A stretch of DNA of 64,000 nt from Trogon surrucura. Taxonomy: Eukaryota > Chordata > Aves > Trogoniformes > Trogonidae. Below are positions 26,039 through 40,950 of this stretch, piece after piece. Below the pieces are notes generated by a model that made no database searches, was not told the origin of the DNA, and saw nothing but the letters and a program-made list of their open reading frames with translations. The stretch's first letter is position 1; each line of letters starts with the position of its first letter. The stretch spans positions 141,573,845 to 141,637,844 of the forward strand of contig CM036617.1 of the NCBI GenBank assembly GCA_020746105.1. The letters run 5' to 3'. A program made the translations under genes and the position numbers.

Positions 26039-27588
26039 TGAATGAACACATAAGTATGAAAAAAGAAAAAGAATAGGATGTGTCCCCCCCTCTCTGCATT
26101 GTTCCTGATAGCCCTGCAAAGTAAGGCTTACAGCAAGAAGTGTGGTTATGCGGCATGACCAGATTATTTGATCTAGCAACTATTGTTAAAGATCAGCCAG
26201 GCTCCATCTTGGTGCTTCTCTCCTTTGCTACCATCCATATGTTTCTACCCTTCTGCAATCTCTGGCTATGTTTTCCTCTGCTTAATGAGCTGATTTGTTT
26301 CACTGAGGCTGTGGCTACACTATGGGAATAAAATATGCTGGGGACTGTTCTCTGGACCTGGAACAAAGTGGCAAGATTGCGAACACCTAACAGTCTTCTT
26401 CCCAAAACAGCATGGTTGCATCCAAACTGTCAGTGGAGAGCAGTTCCCTGCTCTGCGTTTACTGTCCGCTTAACCATGCCCATGCATGTGGCTGGAAGAG
26501 TGCCGAGTTGGTATGGGCCAAAGCAGTGTGAGAGAGAGGACACTCAGCGTGGCTCCAGCCTGTGGTCTGGTCCTGTTTTATTTACTATTGCAGATATGGC
26601 CAGAGAGGTCAGACAAGTGTGAGAGCCAGCACAGGCGGGATGGAACGTTGGGACTGGAACTGAAGAAGGGAAAGGGAAGGTGCAGGACTGACATTGTCAG
26701 GGACCCATGGAAGGGATACCCTTCTGATGCCAGGGAGCTATTACGTTACTTAAGCTGGCTTGTCTGACTGTACCCTTAACATTATTTTTCAACTAACACC
26801 TTCAGGCTCTGCAGAGGGCTGTGAGTGTTGTGTCATTATAACTGCTTTTTCAAAGTCTGATTTAGTAGGCTAAAATGCCTTACAAAGTGAAGGAAAATTG
26901 GTATTTGAAAATACATATATCACTTCTTAAACAGGTTTTCTTATCGTGGATGTTTCATTGAACTGTTGGTTTTTTTCCATCTCTCTGTACCTTGGGTGCT
27001 TCCATAGTTAAAAGATGTGGGGAGGCTAAACGGTGTAGCAAGCAGGCAGCAATGGTGGTACAGGGCTGTTAAGCTGGTAAAGAGACACCCTTCATTTCAC
27101 ATGAAGGATGAGCAGAGAGATTAGATGTCAGGAAAATAATTGGCTATATTTTGACATTTTTTGATCGTGCAGGAGTGTGAGGCTTGTGATCTGTCTTCTG
27201 TAGTGAGTGACCTGATTTAGAACTGTGAAGTCATGTGTCCCAAGTATATCCTCTATCTGACACGTCAGTAGCTTGGAAGTGCAAGTACTTGATGTCCATT
27301 TGCCAAAAAATGTAGATTCATTGCATTCATACCTGTTGCCAAGACTCCTGTCAGCAATGCTAATTTGGAATAAACTTTGTTTTTATATAATACATTTATC
27401 ACAAAGGAAAACTTTTTAAGGTAGTAATTTGTATATTGCCAGAACAAAACTGAAGGCCTTTTTCATAGTAAAAAAAAAAAAAAACAAACTCAACAACAAA
27501 AATGGAATAATTTTGTTTTACATTCCATTCTGGGTACTCTGAGTTGTGACATGCTGTTAAATCAAAGTTAGTTTATATTTAGCAGGTC

Positions 27589-27607
27589 TTATTTATTTAT
27601 TTATTTA
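27589..27607. repeat. TTAT tetranucleotide repeat
   Basis: About five ATTT units in intronic sequence. A similar run lies at 54719-54735, just before the last coding exon. Confidence 0.8.
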
Positions 27608-30600
27608 AATGGATAGCTGAGCAACAAAAATCTGTAAAAATACTTTGAAGGAATGAGTAAAATTGTAATACACTGAAGAATAAGTAAACTACACAACTTC
27701 TGGTGCTGCTTGAAGAAGGCATTAGATTTTGTCTACTGGCAGAATAATATGAAAGCTAGCCCATTGGGATTACTCAATTTTCAGAAAACCAAAACACTTG
27801 GAAGCAGAAGGGGCCTAAATCTATGATGTCTGAGGGTCATTCTCTTTTGTAGGATATAAATCATTCTGTTAAGCTGAATTTAAGTTATCGAATGTGTCTT
27901 GTTATTATGTCTGGGCAAGAGAATAAAGTTTATCAGTGAAATAAACCCACTGAAAATACACAGTAGTGGTGTTCACTGATAAGAAAGCGAATTCAGGCTT
28001 CTTGAATCTCTTCCAGAAACATGTAAATTCCACTGTAGCTTTTCAAATAGCAAATAATCATGGTCTGTTATGTTTGGTGATGAATCACGCAAGGAGTTGC
28101 AGATGGTGAGAAGAGTGCAGCTGTGCAGATACTAGAGGAGCAGAGACAGAAGACGAGAGGACCCAAGGGGATGAAGGAGGTGATTGGAGGATGGCTTTAC
28201 ATGGCTTATGAAAGAGAGGTTAAGACAGCTCAAAGAATATCAAAGCTGAGTGTGCCAGGGTAAAGCCAAAATTGAAACCTGAGATCTGGGGATGGGGAGA
28301 ATGCGGAAGACTGAAAAGGTGGTATACTTGAGTCAGAAAGATATTTTTTGTTGTTCTTGATCTTTGAAGCAAAAGTTGTAGCATCGGGTACCAAAGTGTC
28401 TGGACTTCTGTCTCAAGCCAAACCAAGAAGGAGATCAAGCATAGATATAGAAGTTTAAACTGTAAATGAAAAGAGAAAACAAGAGTTTATATGTTTCTTT
28501 TAAAGGAATACTGGTCATAAGTAGGAGAGCTATTGTAGTAACAGATAGAGATGCAAAGGTGTGGATTTTTGTTATTTTGATTGTTTTGAGCAGGACCTGT
28601 ATAATGAAATTGGGGTGGCAAAATCTGGGAGTTTGCCAGGTGGAGAGGTCGTATCTGACTAGGTGCTCTAAAAAAGAGAGATTGCAAGGCCTAGGTTATC
28701 ACTGAAGGGCAGGTACGATTCAAGTGAAGCTTTTCATGATCTTAAATCACTATGCTAAAAGAGTCCAAAGCATCTTTCAGTTTTTTGCATTAAGTAATTT
28801 TAATGTAAGATATATTTTTCTTTTTTTTTTTTTTTCTTTACAGGTTAAAAATGTTGTTCCAAAACAACAGCTCTTTATTTAGGAAGAGTATTTAAGATGT
28901 CTGTATGAACTAGTATTGTTGCCCATGGGTCAGAAATCCTCAGCCAAAGTGAATATTTATTTCAAGGACAGACAATTATTCTTTTCTTAATAAAGAATGT
29001 GATTAGGAGTCAAAATGAGGGACCCTGGAAAACTGTAAAATACACCAAGTACTGACATAACTTCAGGCACCTGTCTTTCTGTTTCAATGTTTTCTTTATA
29101 AGTTTAGTAGAAAACACAGAGTAAACTGGAAAAAAAAAAAAATGGGGGGGAAGACATGACTATCCAGATCTGTCTTGGAAGAAAATAATGCTCCAAAACT
29201 GTTACACAGAAGACTGTTTTCAGGATTGTTTTCTCAACTCTTTTAGTCTAGTTACACAGAAAAGTAAGGTATATGCGGGATGGTCTGCTGTCTCCTCCCT
29301 TCACCCTATAGCTTTGAACCTGTGAGTCTTGTCAAATTAGGCAGAGGAATGGTGGTCACAAAAGTATTGAAGTTTGGTAGTTTTTATGAGAGTTGGGAAC
29401 TGGAAACAAGAAAGGAAAACGCATTATTTACCCCACCAAGGAAATGATGCAATAGAAATTCAGCGATTATCTGTTCTGTTTGGCCTGTCAATTGCCCATC
29501 GCAAAAGGAGCACTCTCCCCAGCTGGTTTCAACACGTTGCTCTGAACCAGCCACAGCATGTTCGCTGTTTGCACAGTCAGTAGTTCAGGGACGCTGTGTG
29601 GGGAGGGGGAACCGCAGGTGAAGTGAGAAGGAAAAAGAGCAGGGAGACGTGATAGGATGGTGTGGAGTGACAATGGTATGAAAAAAATTACATCTTTGGG
29701 AGCAAATCAATAGAATGTAAAGCTTTTGCATTTCTTCTCCCCAAAGTTGCCCTGTCCCTGGGATTTTGATGCTGATAATTTAAACCAAAAAAAAAGAATT
29801 CTGCCCTTCAGATTTGTGTGCGATCAGAACTTACTGCTCTCAAGATTTTATCATGTTGTCTAAACTCACAAAATTATATGCAACTTCAAAAATGTCATTA
29901 CCAGTCAACACAAAATTACTTGTTATCCATAATACATATTATTATTCTGCCACATAATCTAATATTATTGTCATATGTAATATGTGGGTCTGAATTAGGT
30001 TGTATTCAGTTAAAATACTTGTCACAGGAACATTCCTTTGCTCTTCTGTTGAAGAGCAAACAAGGTTGAAATCATATGGGAATAATAAATATACTTACAG
30101 AACAAAGGATTAGTTAATTATTTCTTATCTTTCATTTTATTGCAGATATCAACTTAAGACAGCTATTTTTTATTTATAACACAGCAAGTATTCTCAGTCC
30201 TAAAGACTATGTTACTACCAGTTTTGTCAACAAGAAATTATCAAAAATATATGCCAAGTACTATCACACATAAAGTTCTGTGGATTTAAAACAAAAGGGA
30301 TTCTTACATCCTAGTTTATAAGAACACATTTTAAAGTATCCATACATGAGCCATAAAGATTGTTGAAATACTATCAGAGTTCTAGAAAGCACATCAAAGT
30401 CTTTGCTTGGGTCCGGAATTTTGTGGCATTTGGGGTTGTCTTTTTTTATAAATAAATTATGTCTAAAATTTCCCGTTTGTTAGTAAGAGTTACTAGAGAG
30501 CTTTGCTTGTAAAAGTTCTTACGTCTTTCTGGAAGGAACAGTCACACATGTTTTGGTGGTGTGGTTTTTGTTTTGTTTTTAACAAGCATGTGAGCAAGTA

Positions 30601-32738
30601 AAATTCTGAGTTATAGAGGTTTATGTAATAGCACAGTCAATATGTTTAATGGAAAATGGCCAAAAATTTTGCCTTGTGCTGTCTCTCTATGTATTAGATT
30701 ATAATTGACAATTTTAGTTACACAAATGTCTTTAATTTTTTTACCCCGTGAAGTTGGATTTGGTGGTTGATTTTTTTTTTTTGTACACTGATGAAAATGT
30801 ACTCTGCAGGAGACTTAGCAAGGGGCTTACATTTTGGTTACTTCAAAAATTGGTTATATTTGAGATAATCGTTTCTTCACCACACTAAAATACAATTTGT
30901 ACTTGCCTTTTACCCTCAGATGTCTTTATCCTTCAACAAATGAAGTATCTATAGAATATCAGGGTATAGTTAGAAAATTGTCTAGAAGCACTTTGCATAA
31001 TCCAAGATGCCCTGATCACATGTGTAAGGAAACAATTGCAACATTCCAGTTTAGTCTTAAAGGATCTAATTTCCAGTGAGCAGCATGTTAGGACAGATGT
31101 GTCGGCTGTTTGTAAATGCTGTACACACTGGAATCAAAAAATTTGACTTCACCACTCAAACTTATTTTTACATATTATTTTTAGGAAAAAAAAAAGATAA
31201 TGGTTTAGGACATCTAATATGTGCATGCAGTTCATAAGACATAGATTTTGTGGGATTTCTGGTTTCTTGATTTTTTTTAAAATTCTCTTAATTCTGGGCA
31301 TATCATGCAACCAGATTTAGCCTCAATGTGAGCACTGATTTCTGAAGTCGAGGTTATCCCTAGCTGTTAATTAATTAAAAATCTTGGCTTGCGTAATTAG
31401 CTTGTCAGATACCTGTACAGTATTGCAAAACTTAGAAAGAAACCAAACCAAATGACTTTCAAGTAGATGGATAAGGAGTTTTGGGACCCGTGGAAAGTAA
31501 GAGAGCTTTGAGTTCATTAACATGGTAATAGAAGTGTAGCGAGCACTGGTGATGAAATACTGAGATGACACCTTTGTGTGAACGTGACCTTGGATCTTGG
31601 ATCAAATAACGAATACATAGATCTTGTGTTTGTCTGAATTTCACTTTGCATTGGTTCAAATATCAATCATAAATCAAATCCTAGCTTTTAATGTACGTGT
31701 AAAGGAAACAGCCTCTTAAATGACGCATCACATCTTTGTTTCTCCTTAGTTGTGTTCTTTGCATATAAGTGTTCAGCAAACACAGAAAGCATCTGTGTGC
31801 CAAATAGTATATTCTTTTAGCTTCATCACCTGCAAGATGTTGTCGTGAATGATTTAGAATCTGTACAAGTGTCAAGCATGAATTGCTATGGCTACTATAA
31901 TTAACATGTAATCATTTGAAGATCTTGCTCAAGCATGAAATAATTTGAGTAGAATATAATAGGGACTTGGAGAGATATTGATATTGAAATGCACTGGTTA
32001 AGGAGCAAAACTTGAAGATTATTTGAAGAGAGGAAAAGAAAAAGGGAGAGTGTTGCAAGCATAAAGGTGTGTATATGTATAACAGTGAAGTGGGGGTTTT
32101 ATTAGAAACGGTGGTGAGCTGTAAGTAGTACTTGAGGAACTTGAGAGAGCACTTACCAGAGAACACAGAATACTCTATAGCATAGTGGTTACTAAGATGT
32201 TGCCATGGCTTAGTTTATTGTGAAAAAAATATCCTATTGTTCTTTTGAATCTCTTCTTAATAAAATATACTTGCTTCATTTGTTATGCCTCAAGAATACT
32301 GGATGTTATTAACACCAGTCTGAATATTTGAGTCACGTGTTAATAAATAATGTGGTAAACTGAATAAACCTCCCTCATACTGTTGTCCAGGCTGATTTTC
32401 TTTTTTTTAATGTCATGTTAATAATAGTGTTCTTATTCTATAGATTAAGCTTGTAGTCGATTCTCAACCATGTGTCAGAGCTCATTATTTACTATAGAAC
32501 TGGAAACAGAAATAGGGTAAATAGAGAAAGAAAAAAATAAATCATGAATTAACAACTTAGTAGGATTTCTAGGCATCTTGACAACAGAAGTTGAAGCAAG
32601 ACTAAAGACTTTAACACAGAGTTCTCCACTGAAGTCTTTGACAGTGCTTGCTTGGTTTGGAATCAGGAATCATCTAGACATCAGACTTGATTATAATGTA
32701 GTTAAAACAAACAAGCAAACCCAGAACCTCAAGAAACC

Positions 32739-32807
32739 TCAACCAAACCAACCAACCAAAAAAAAAAAAAAACCAACACAGAAAAAAGACCCCACCCAAA
32801 CCACTTC
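32739..32807. repeat. A-rich/CCAA low-complexity tract
   Basis: Repeated CCAA/CCAAA units are followed by a long A run (about 15 bases) and further CCAA/CCCA units. The tract is low-complexity and intronic. An old retroposon tail is possible, but no body is seen. Confidence 0.75.
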
Positions 32808-35800
32808 TTGAGCAAAATGGTAAAGTGCATGAGAACATTATAGGTTACCAATAAACCTAATATATAGTTTGTTAACTAGTATTACTCTTGTCAGATACTG
32901 AAGTCCTGACTAGTTGACTCCTACAAGGGTTTAAAGGATTCAGCAAACAGATTGAAAAGAGAGATTTGAAAGCTTTGCTTTGACATGTGGGTACTTCAGA
33001 CTTTAGCTTCAGGTGGACTTTCACTGGAAAGAAATGCAGGTCTTCTTGTTCCCAGTTATAAGTATTATAAGCAAAGTATTCATTTTTGGGATATGAAAAC
33101 TCACATTTAGGGGAAAAAATTTAAAAATCTCAGTGTCCTATTGATCTTCTATGTGGAGTTTAATGTATTTGAGCTTGACATCAGTTCAAGCAACAAACCA
33201 ACCTCTTGAAACGGAAGGTGAAAAGAAATGAGATAGGAAAAATAGATTTTTTTATTTTTTTTTTTATCAGCAGGACCTTGCTGCAAATTTGAGTACTGTT
33301 GCATTTGATGCATCTGATGTCCATTTATGTGGAAGAAAGCAAGTGTAACTTTAGGTAGATGTAAACGTGAGGTGATAGACCTGTAAGTCTTGTCTCTGGA
33401 ACCTGAAGGCGAAGGTTGCAAAATCTTTATGACCTATTGCTGATGAAGTCAAATCTGGCTCCTGTTGTTAAAGGTGTTAGCAGTGGCTAATTTAAAGGCA
33501 GGCTTTGGATCTCATTCTACTGATAACCTAGAACTGTAGTATTTCTTTACATCTTAAGTTGAGTTCTGTCTGCTAGAGGTTGACTAGTCTAAACTTGTGG
33601 ATCAAATATCATGAAATATATTTTCTGATCTAACATAAAATCAGTGTAAAAGTCACATGTAAATACAAAGTGTTCTCAACTGAGTTCCTAGTTAGCAAGT
33701 TCTTGAGAGGTTTGTTGAATGTAAAATTCCCTGTTAGAAACCCATTTGATGGTAGGATGTTGTTTTATTCTTTACAAGCAACTAAAGTCTTTGAGCTAGA
33801 GTCTACTCTCAGCTTGAGTTTCCAGCACTGGAATTATTATTTTGTTTTATTTACTTTATTTATTGGAGCATGTTATTTCAACTCAGAGTAAATGCCTGTA
33901 TCTTCCATTTACTGGAATTCTGTGTGGGTTTTACTGCCGGAAGGATGATTAATAACTGTGGGACATGCATGATCTGCCCAACCTGTATGACAGTTCCGTG
34001 GCTCAGTCAGAAACTGATACTGCTTAATCTCGCACAGAAGCTGTCTGATCTGTGGAGCGGTTTTCAACTCTCATCAGAGATGGGAGAGGCACGGCTGCCT
34101 GAGTGGAGGCAGTGCAAGTGCCTGCTTTACAGGCCCAGCCTGTTGTATCCAATCATTTGATTCTTTAGAGGGGTTCTGGCCGCGCATGCATGTATATTTG
34201 TTGGCAGTGCAGCACGTGTAAACTAACCCCCAACTGTTTATTTCTGCTCCTTCCATTGAGCCAGCACAAATATTTGTGAGGCTTTGCAGTGAACTGAATC
34301 CGATAAGCACTCTGATCAAAGAGTCCTGCTTTTTAATTTGTAATCGTGGCCTCAAAGATCGGTCATGGCTCTGGAAAGTCCATTGAGTTCTGCTCAGCCC
34401 TAACATGTAAGTGAAGTACTTTACATTAGGTGAGGAGAATACCCCACTTATGTCTGTTTTTTAAAAATTAATTTCTGTATTGTAATTTTTTTCTCCATTA
34501 GTAATTGCATCTGTTGTGTGACAGTGAGAGGGTATAATATTTGGGATAAATAGTTTAATTACCTCCCAAGTAGTTTTGCTGCTGTCCTGTTGTTAGTTAC
34601 TTCTTAAATAGTAATCTTGGCAAAACAACTTTTAGAACTATTTGTAGTGCAGTGCATGTGTTACATAATTGAAAGAAAACATTGGAGGAAGTTGTGAATG
34701 TATAATCATGAAGGTATAGAAAGCAGTGGAGTAGTCTTAAAGCAGAAATACTGCGTTTAAAAGGGAGATGAGTGGCCATGTTCAGAGACATTTAAGTTTC
34801 TTTTAACATATTCTAGGCAATCAGACTCCACTTCAGAGAGTCGGGACCCATGAAGTAGCTTCTACCCTGTGCCACTAGATACTGGAGGGAAGCTACAGGG
34901 AGATGCCAACAGGGGTTGAAGCTGGCTCAGTAACTGTGAAATAGTGGCTGTTAATAATTATGTCATTGTTCTCTGTATTTTTTCAGTCTGTGCTTTTGCC
35001 TGCTTCCTTGGCTGATTAGTTGCTTTTTTGCTGTCTTTTTCTGTTTCCATGTCAGGGTCTGCCCAAATTTTCATAGCTGAGCAGTGTTAAGCACTCATTT
35101 CAAGAAGTATTGTGGGCTTTTTGGTCTTTGTAGGTTGCAATACTAGTGCAAATGCTAAATTTTTAACTGCGTCTTTGTATATCCTGCAATTGTAAGCAGT
35201 TCAGAGGTCTTTGTCTGGCAATCCAAGATGACTTTCTAAATTTTACTTTTAACCGAGTGTTTTTATAATCATACAGATTTAGGTTTTAGATTTTTTGCTT
35301 GGGAGGGACGTAAATGTTAAACAGATGTTCTTAGAGACTTAAATTTCTATTAGTGCAGATACTGCATTATGGCTGCTTTGCACTTGAATAATATGTAAGG
35401 AGTCTTTCATGTTTAATATGTCTGCCTCCTCTTTGACAATCCTTGTTTCTTTTTTCTACAGAATTTGTATCCTGATGTTATATTTTACTGTTGATAATAC
35501 TTCATATGTGGCAGGTGTTGCTTATGTTAGTATATTCTTTAAAAAGTGATTTGCACCAGGAAAAATGTAGATTTGTAGCACTACCTTGTAAATTATATTT
35601 TATAATTTTACTAAGTCATTTCCTTATTTTTTCAAAGTAAAAATAACTGAACAACTAACAAAACAGTGACATTCTAAGAACTGACATTTTTTGTTAAACT
35701 AGTAGGAGCCTGCATGCCAAATGTCATGTATATTGCATGATACAGAAGTTTCTGGCAACATCATTTCTATATAGTTGGAAAACATCTGTTCTGCATAATC

Positions 35801-38800
35801 CACAACTTCTTACTGCTGATTTACTTGTCCAGCATGTTAATTCATCTGTTTTAGTCCTGTCTTTAAAAGCACTTTCTTACGATGTTGGCTAACTACTTGT
35901 GCGGAAAAGTTGATAAAATGGTTAATTTCCAATACAAGAATCTTGCCTTTCCTCTCTTTTTGGACCATGTCTTTTAAAATCCAGTGAAAGAGAAAATCTT
36001 TGGACCAAAGGAATGCTGCTGCCTGGCTCAGTAAGTTCTACTTGGGTTTGGCCGAGTAATACAAAACAAAAAAAAATACTCCCGTATTGTATTTACCGCT
36101 TTTACTCTCAATCAGCAAAATATTTGCAGTATCTCAAAGCTTTATCAACTCTTCCCATGCAAGATTGTGTTATCTCTGCATCTTCTGATGCAGTTAGGGA
36201 AATGTGTTCAGGGAAGGAGAATAAAACTCATCATGGTCCCTACTTTCTGAAGCCAGAAGACTTGCTGTGTGGCCTGTATTCTTCATTCAAGAAACTCTCT
36301 AGCGTCCCTCCAGCTCTGCAAGTATTTGTGGATCAGAGGAACAGGATTGTCCTTCTATCCTTTTGCTTAGGCAAAGAATGTTCTTCCTTTTTGATCAACC
36401 AATAAACTAACAGCTTTTGCCTCCTGCAAACTGATGTAGACCAGGCTGCCTTACAAGCTGTGTAATTCCATTTCTGTTTAATGCACTGCCCAGTTACGAG
36501 GGGAGTGATATGAGAGAAGAACGTAATTGTTGGGTACGTATGCCCATCCTACCATAGGGCATAAAACAATGAGGTAGCATTTTTTGTCTCATGCTTAGTA
36601 AATGCTCTTTGTCCTAGGTCCTTAATACTTCATAAAATATAAAATATTACTAGTATGTAAGATTACAAAGTATGAAGACTGAATCAAATGTGACAGGATA
36701 GAGGAGAAAACATGCAGTCTTTCCCAAATAGGAGACTGGACTTCATAATTCAGGTGCCAAATTTTGTTCAGTTATTTTTTGTGTGTTGAATAAGGATGTT
36801 GGAAATATCCTGTAGCTTACATATTTCAAGCTGCTTCTATGCACCTAAGTTTACTAATAGTATCTACTGCACCCAGTAGTTTTATATGTGCTGTGTTCAG
36901 CCACAACATTCTCAGTGTGACCTAGAGGTAATGATTGTTTCAACTTTAACCTTGATATTTGCAAGCAAGCCCTTTACACGATCAATTTGTTTATGCAGTA
37001 AATCCAGACTTTGGTACTGCTTCTCAGAGACCTTTGCATCTCGAGACCTGTTTCCTTTCAGGGATTGTCCCTAGTGTAGCAAGTATTACATGTAGAAGGG
37101 CCAGGGTTTTAGCCTTCCACCATCCTTTTCCAAAAACAAAGTAAATAACGGATTGAGGTATGATTAGGTATTTTTCTTTGATAATCTCCCTGCGATTTCT
37201 TTAAGACCTACTTCAGGTTTATAGGTAAGTTACTCATAGGGTGTTTGCAGTGTAGTGGTGGGAAGAAAGGACTTTTGAAAATAGACATATTTCAGAGATA
37301 ACAAGCTGTGAGAGAGCACCAGTAAAACCTGTTCATACTTAAAACCATAACGGCATGAAGTTGTATTCTTATTTTTCTATGTCTTACTCTCTTGTTTTCA
37401 TTTTATTTTGTGTCTGTTTGTATGTGGATGTAAGAAAAGGGAGTAGTATGGAGTCTAAAATGTTGTATGGGAAAGAAAAGCCTCTGCCAATGTCTTTGTG
37501 GCACAGAATTTTCCTACAGTCTTAAGAGTATGAAGAGATGTTGACTTATACAGATGCTCGGGCGAAATCATCGTGCTGTAACTACCACATCTACTGTTGT
37601 AACATGTACAGCTTCTTTCATAAAGCAAAATACTCTCCATGGATATTGGTTAAATGAGCCTCATACTCATTACCCTTTTTATTTTAGAAGTTTTATTTTC
37701 ATAAAAGCAAGGATCAATGCGTTTTAAGTGAAACATGCTGATGAAAGCGTATGCATGTGTAAACATGCACAAAATACAGAGAGGACAGAAGGCAGTTTAT
37801 TTCATGAATTCTAGATGTTTTATTTCAAGGTTTTCTGTGCTTATGAAAAAAATTAATTACAGTTTTTTAAGTAATGAAAATATTAGTATGTCTTGACAGT
37901 CTGCAGAAATGGCTGTGCTTGCTTGTTAATCATTGACAAGCACCGTAATTATTAAACAGCTGTGATTTGTGTTTGAACTGTAGTGTTTCAAAGTACAAAA
38001 GGGTATGTCATTTAATAGCTAAAACAATATGCACTTCATTTATGTTTCACTAGCTGTAAGGTTGTTCCTGTATAAATTCAGCTAAGAAGACTGCTGAATT
38101 TTAAGTATTTACTGTAAATGTAGAAAAGCACGGTGCAATCTGGGCAATAGCAGACACACTGCTGAAAGGGGTGTTGCCATGTTCAGAGCTCAGCTATCAA
38201 GCCTTTCCTTTGCTTTGCTGTCAACTAATGCTGGTTTAGTTTCAAGGTAGACTTCAGTGTTCCCTTAGCCTTTTAAAAATAATTGTGCTTGACAAAGAAG
38301 TGATACTTGGAGAGAGATACGTAATTCAGTCGGGAACCTGAAGTAACATTGGCTACAAGAAGCATAGTGCCTTCTGGAACTTCCCCAGCTTTCCTGGGAT
38401 AGAGTATTTGTGCTACATATCTGCAGAGGAATATAATGTTTCTGTGCTGTAAACAACCATTTCAGCCAGGGAGAACTCCATGAAGAACACACTAGAAGAG
38501 CAGTGCTGATCAAATGCTCTGCCATTCTGTTCTTCCATTTTTGTCTGTGGCTGCTTACGAAGAGAAATTTGGTATTCTCCCCTGGATTGCTGAAGAACAG
38601 TTGTTGTTCTTGGCTACCGTTACAAAAGGAACGTGCATCAAGGTTTCTTTACTCTTTTCCCTCCTCATGACAAAATTGGTTACAGTACAATACAGTGTTC
38701 TGTTGCATTGTAAAAATAATTAGGCATCACAATCTATATTGCTTGGATGCTCTTGAAATAAAAGCTGCACCAGCCTTTCAACTGATCCCTTCAAAAAGGC

Positions 38801-40758
38801 ATTGAGATGTGCATGAAAACTCTTGTATTCCTTATAAATATTCTTATACAGTGCTGGCAATCTGGCACAATGTCGTAATGAGTATTTAGCATATCAAACT
38901 AGATAACTTAATTTGTTAGTTATTTTTAAATACAGCCAAGCTGTGCATAGTGATAGAGTAGCAGTGTGACATGTCAAGGTAAAATCAACACTAGCATATC
39001 TGTTGTTTCTAACTGGTGCCAGAAATCATGGGTAAATTCCCATTCTTTGTCTCCTAGGTATTCTTATTTGCTACACCATGTGATACAGAACATATTTTCA
39101 TTTTCTGGTTAAAACTATCCTGTTCTGAAGAAATTGTGCAAATGGATCTTTACGAAGGGTCTTTGTCTTATGTGATGGCAAGTTAATAATAGTGACAGCA
39201 TCTGTTTTGTTTTTTTCTGTTACTCAGGAAGGAAGAGTGGAATTCTATCTCGTTTGATTCATAGCATTAGATGTTTAGAGATACGATTCTTCTAATTTGT
39301 GATTCCTTCCAGTCTTCAGCTTACAGACTGACTATTGTATTTGCCTTGGTTTTAATAGTCAAAATACAATGAACCTTCTGAAAAACTTATTAACTCAGTT
39401 ATGCTGGACAGATCCTGAAGTCTTCAGTGTTTATTTTCATAAAGAACTTTTTAGTGTGTGAACTTAGTAAAATGAGTAGAAGGTCTGGATTTTGCCGTGT
39501 GTTTGTGTATGTTACTCCTTTAGTTCTGTCCTTTGAGGTATATGGTAAGCTATTACACTGGAGGAAGTAATCTATATCTTTTCTCTACAATAACATTTGG
39601 CTTGGAAAAAATGTATGGCAAGCGAAATACTGCAACTATTCTTTTCATGAATTGCAAGAAAGAGAACCTAACTAGACAATGCTAAGTAAACTCTTTTTAG
39701 CCTCAGCATACTTTCTTTCAAAACCAATACTACACAGAGCTGCAATAAATTGCCCAAGGATGTACAAAATGTGTTGTTTTGTTCCAGTCATCAGAGTTTA
39801 TAATTACACTACAATTTCAGTTTCCCCTTGTACCTGAGGGGTTAACATTTTTATGTCTACTCATTTGTCTAAAAATGAATAATGGGTACATAGGATGTAC
39901 CACTACATCCCTTTGGTATCATAATTAAAAAATCTGGTTACTCTGAAAATCAAAGGAAAGTTTTGCTAAGTGTATATGCTTTAAAGGACATGGATTGGCT
40001 GGAAAGATGCAAATTATGGAGTAGAATGTAATACAGGTTACTGTTTTTAATTGTTTGGTTTGCTTTACAGTCACGTAATGAACATATTGGAAAACACAAT
40101 AGGAGTCATATATACACACCATTGGCTTTCCATGAAATGGAGTGTGCGCTGATAAGTTCACCTGAAAAATAAATAATTTTAAAACTGTGTGTGCATTACA
40201 GGCTTGTTACAAGCATAACTTTTAGTCTTCCTTAGAGCAGGTCATTCTTCCTTTGGTTACATCTGTGTAATACCTTGCCAAGTTATACAAATGTAATTGA
40301 AGGCAGACTTTTGCCATCAGCCTGGTGGTAAAAGGCTTAATTTTAGATACCTTGCTTCAAAACATTTTGAAGGTTTTTTTTTTTTCATATCTGAATACAA
40401 GTGATGACTATCTTTTTTCAATAGTATGTAAAGCAGTAGTTGTCAGTTTTTATACTTTTAACTGTACCCTTTTTGTTAATTACATCAAAGAAATACTTTT
40501 TTTTTCTCCAGAATAAATGTCTGATTTTCATAGGATGAATCTGTCACAGATTATCAAAGAAAAGGTTTGATTTCTTAATATAAAATGTTTAGTGTCATAG
40601 GAATCAAATGAGTCTGTATTTGAAACTTTAAATAACATCAGAGAAGATTATTATTTTATTTATCATAACATAGCACCTTTATTGTAAAATCAGCATTTGT
40701 GTATCCCTACATAGCCAGTCATTGGCAGCTTCAAGCTTCACAATAAAGTGCAGTAAAT

Positions 40759-40950
40759 GCGTGTTCTTTGCGAAGGGCAGTGTTGAGCAGTAACCACAGT
40801 AACAGCCGGAGCTCCTCTAACTGCCCGCGTGTATTCACTGCACGGACAAGGCTGCTGCAGTGTGTGTTTGTTCTCGTTCCGAGTACAACGCAGACAGTAG
40901 GTACTCGGTGCAAAACATGAGTTTCTTTTAGCAGGAGTGTATCTGTGCGG
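40759..40950. promoter_or_regulatory. CpG-dense patch upstream of the start-codon exon
   Basis: Eleven CpG dinucleotides fall within about 190 bases (from 40760 to 40949), in an intron that is otherwise almost free of CpG. It lies about 0.75-0.95 kb before the acceptor of the exon with the start codon. It could be a small internal promoter or enhancer kept unmethylated. It could also be a young insertion not yet decayed by deamination. No repeat family is recognised. Confidence 0.3.

Noticed and set aside
25653-26156. Minus-strand frame of 167 codons in the long intron
   Set aside because: No recognisable domain, runs through a TG/TA microsatellite, and lacks supporting splice sites.
28845-28905. 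Possible untranslated exon after a long T tract ending TTTACAG
   Set aside because: The acceptor is good, but no convincing donor follows within a normal exon length, so it was not annotated.
31585-31600. TGACCTTGG motif resembling a nuclear receptor half-site, and other single AGGTCA half-sites
   Set aside because: Single half-sites are frequent by chance. I did not find a clear AGGTCA-N-AGGTCA direct repeat that would suggest PPARA self-regulation.
35462-35515. Possible 54-base exon between TTTCTACAG and GCAG/GTGTTG
   Set aside because: The donor is weak and there is no independent support. The 22749-22875 candidate is much better.
36013-36405. Plus-strand frame of 130 codons in the long intron
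   Set aside because: No motif recognised, and no in-frame connection to PPARA exons is suggested by flanking splice sites.
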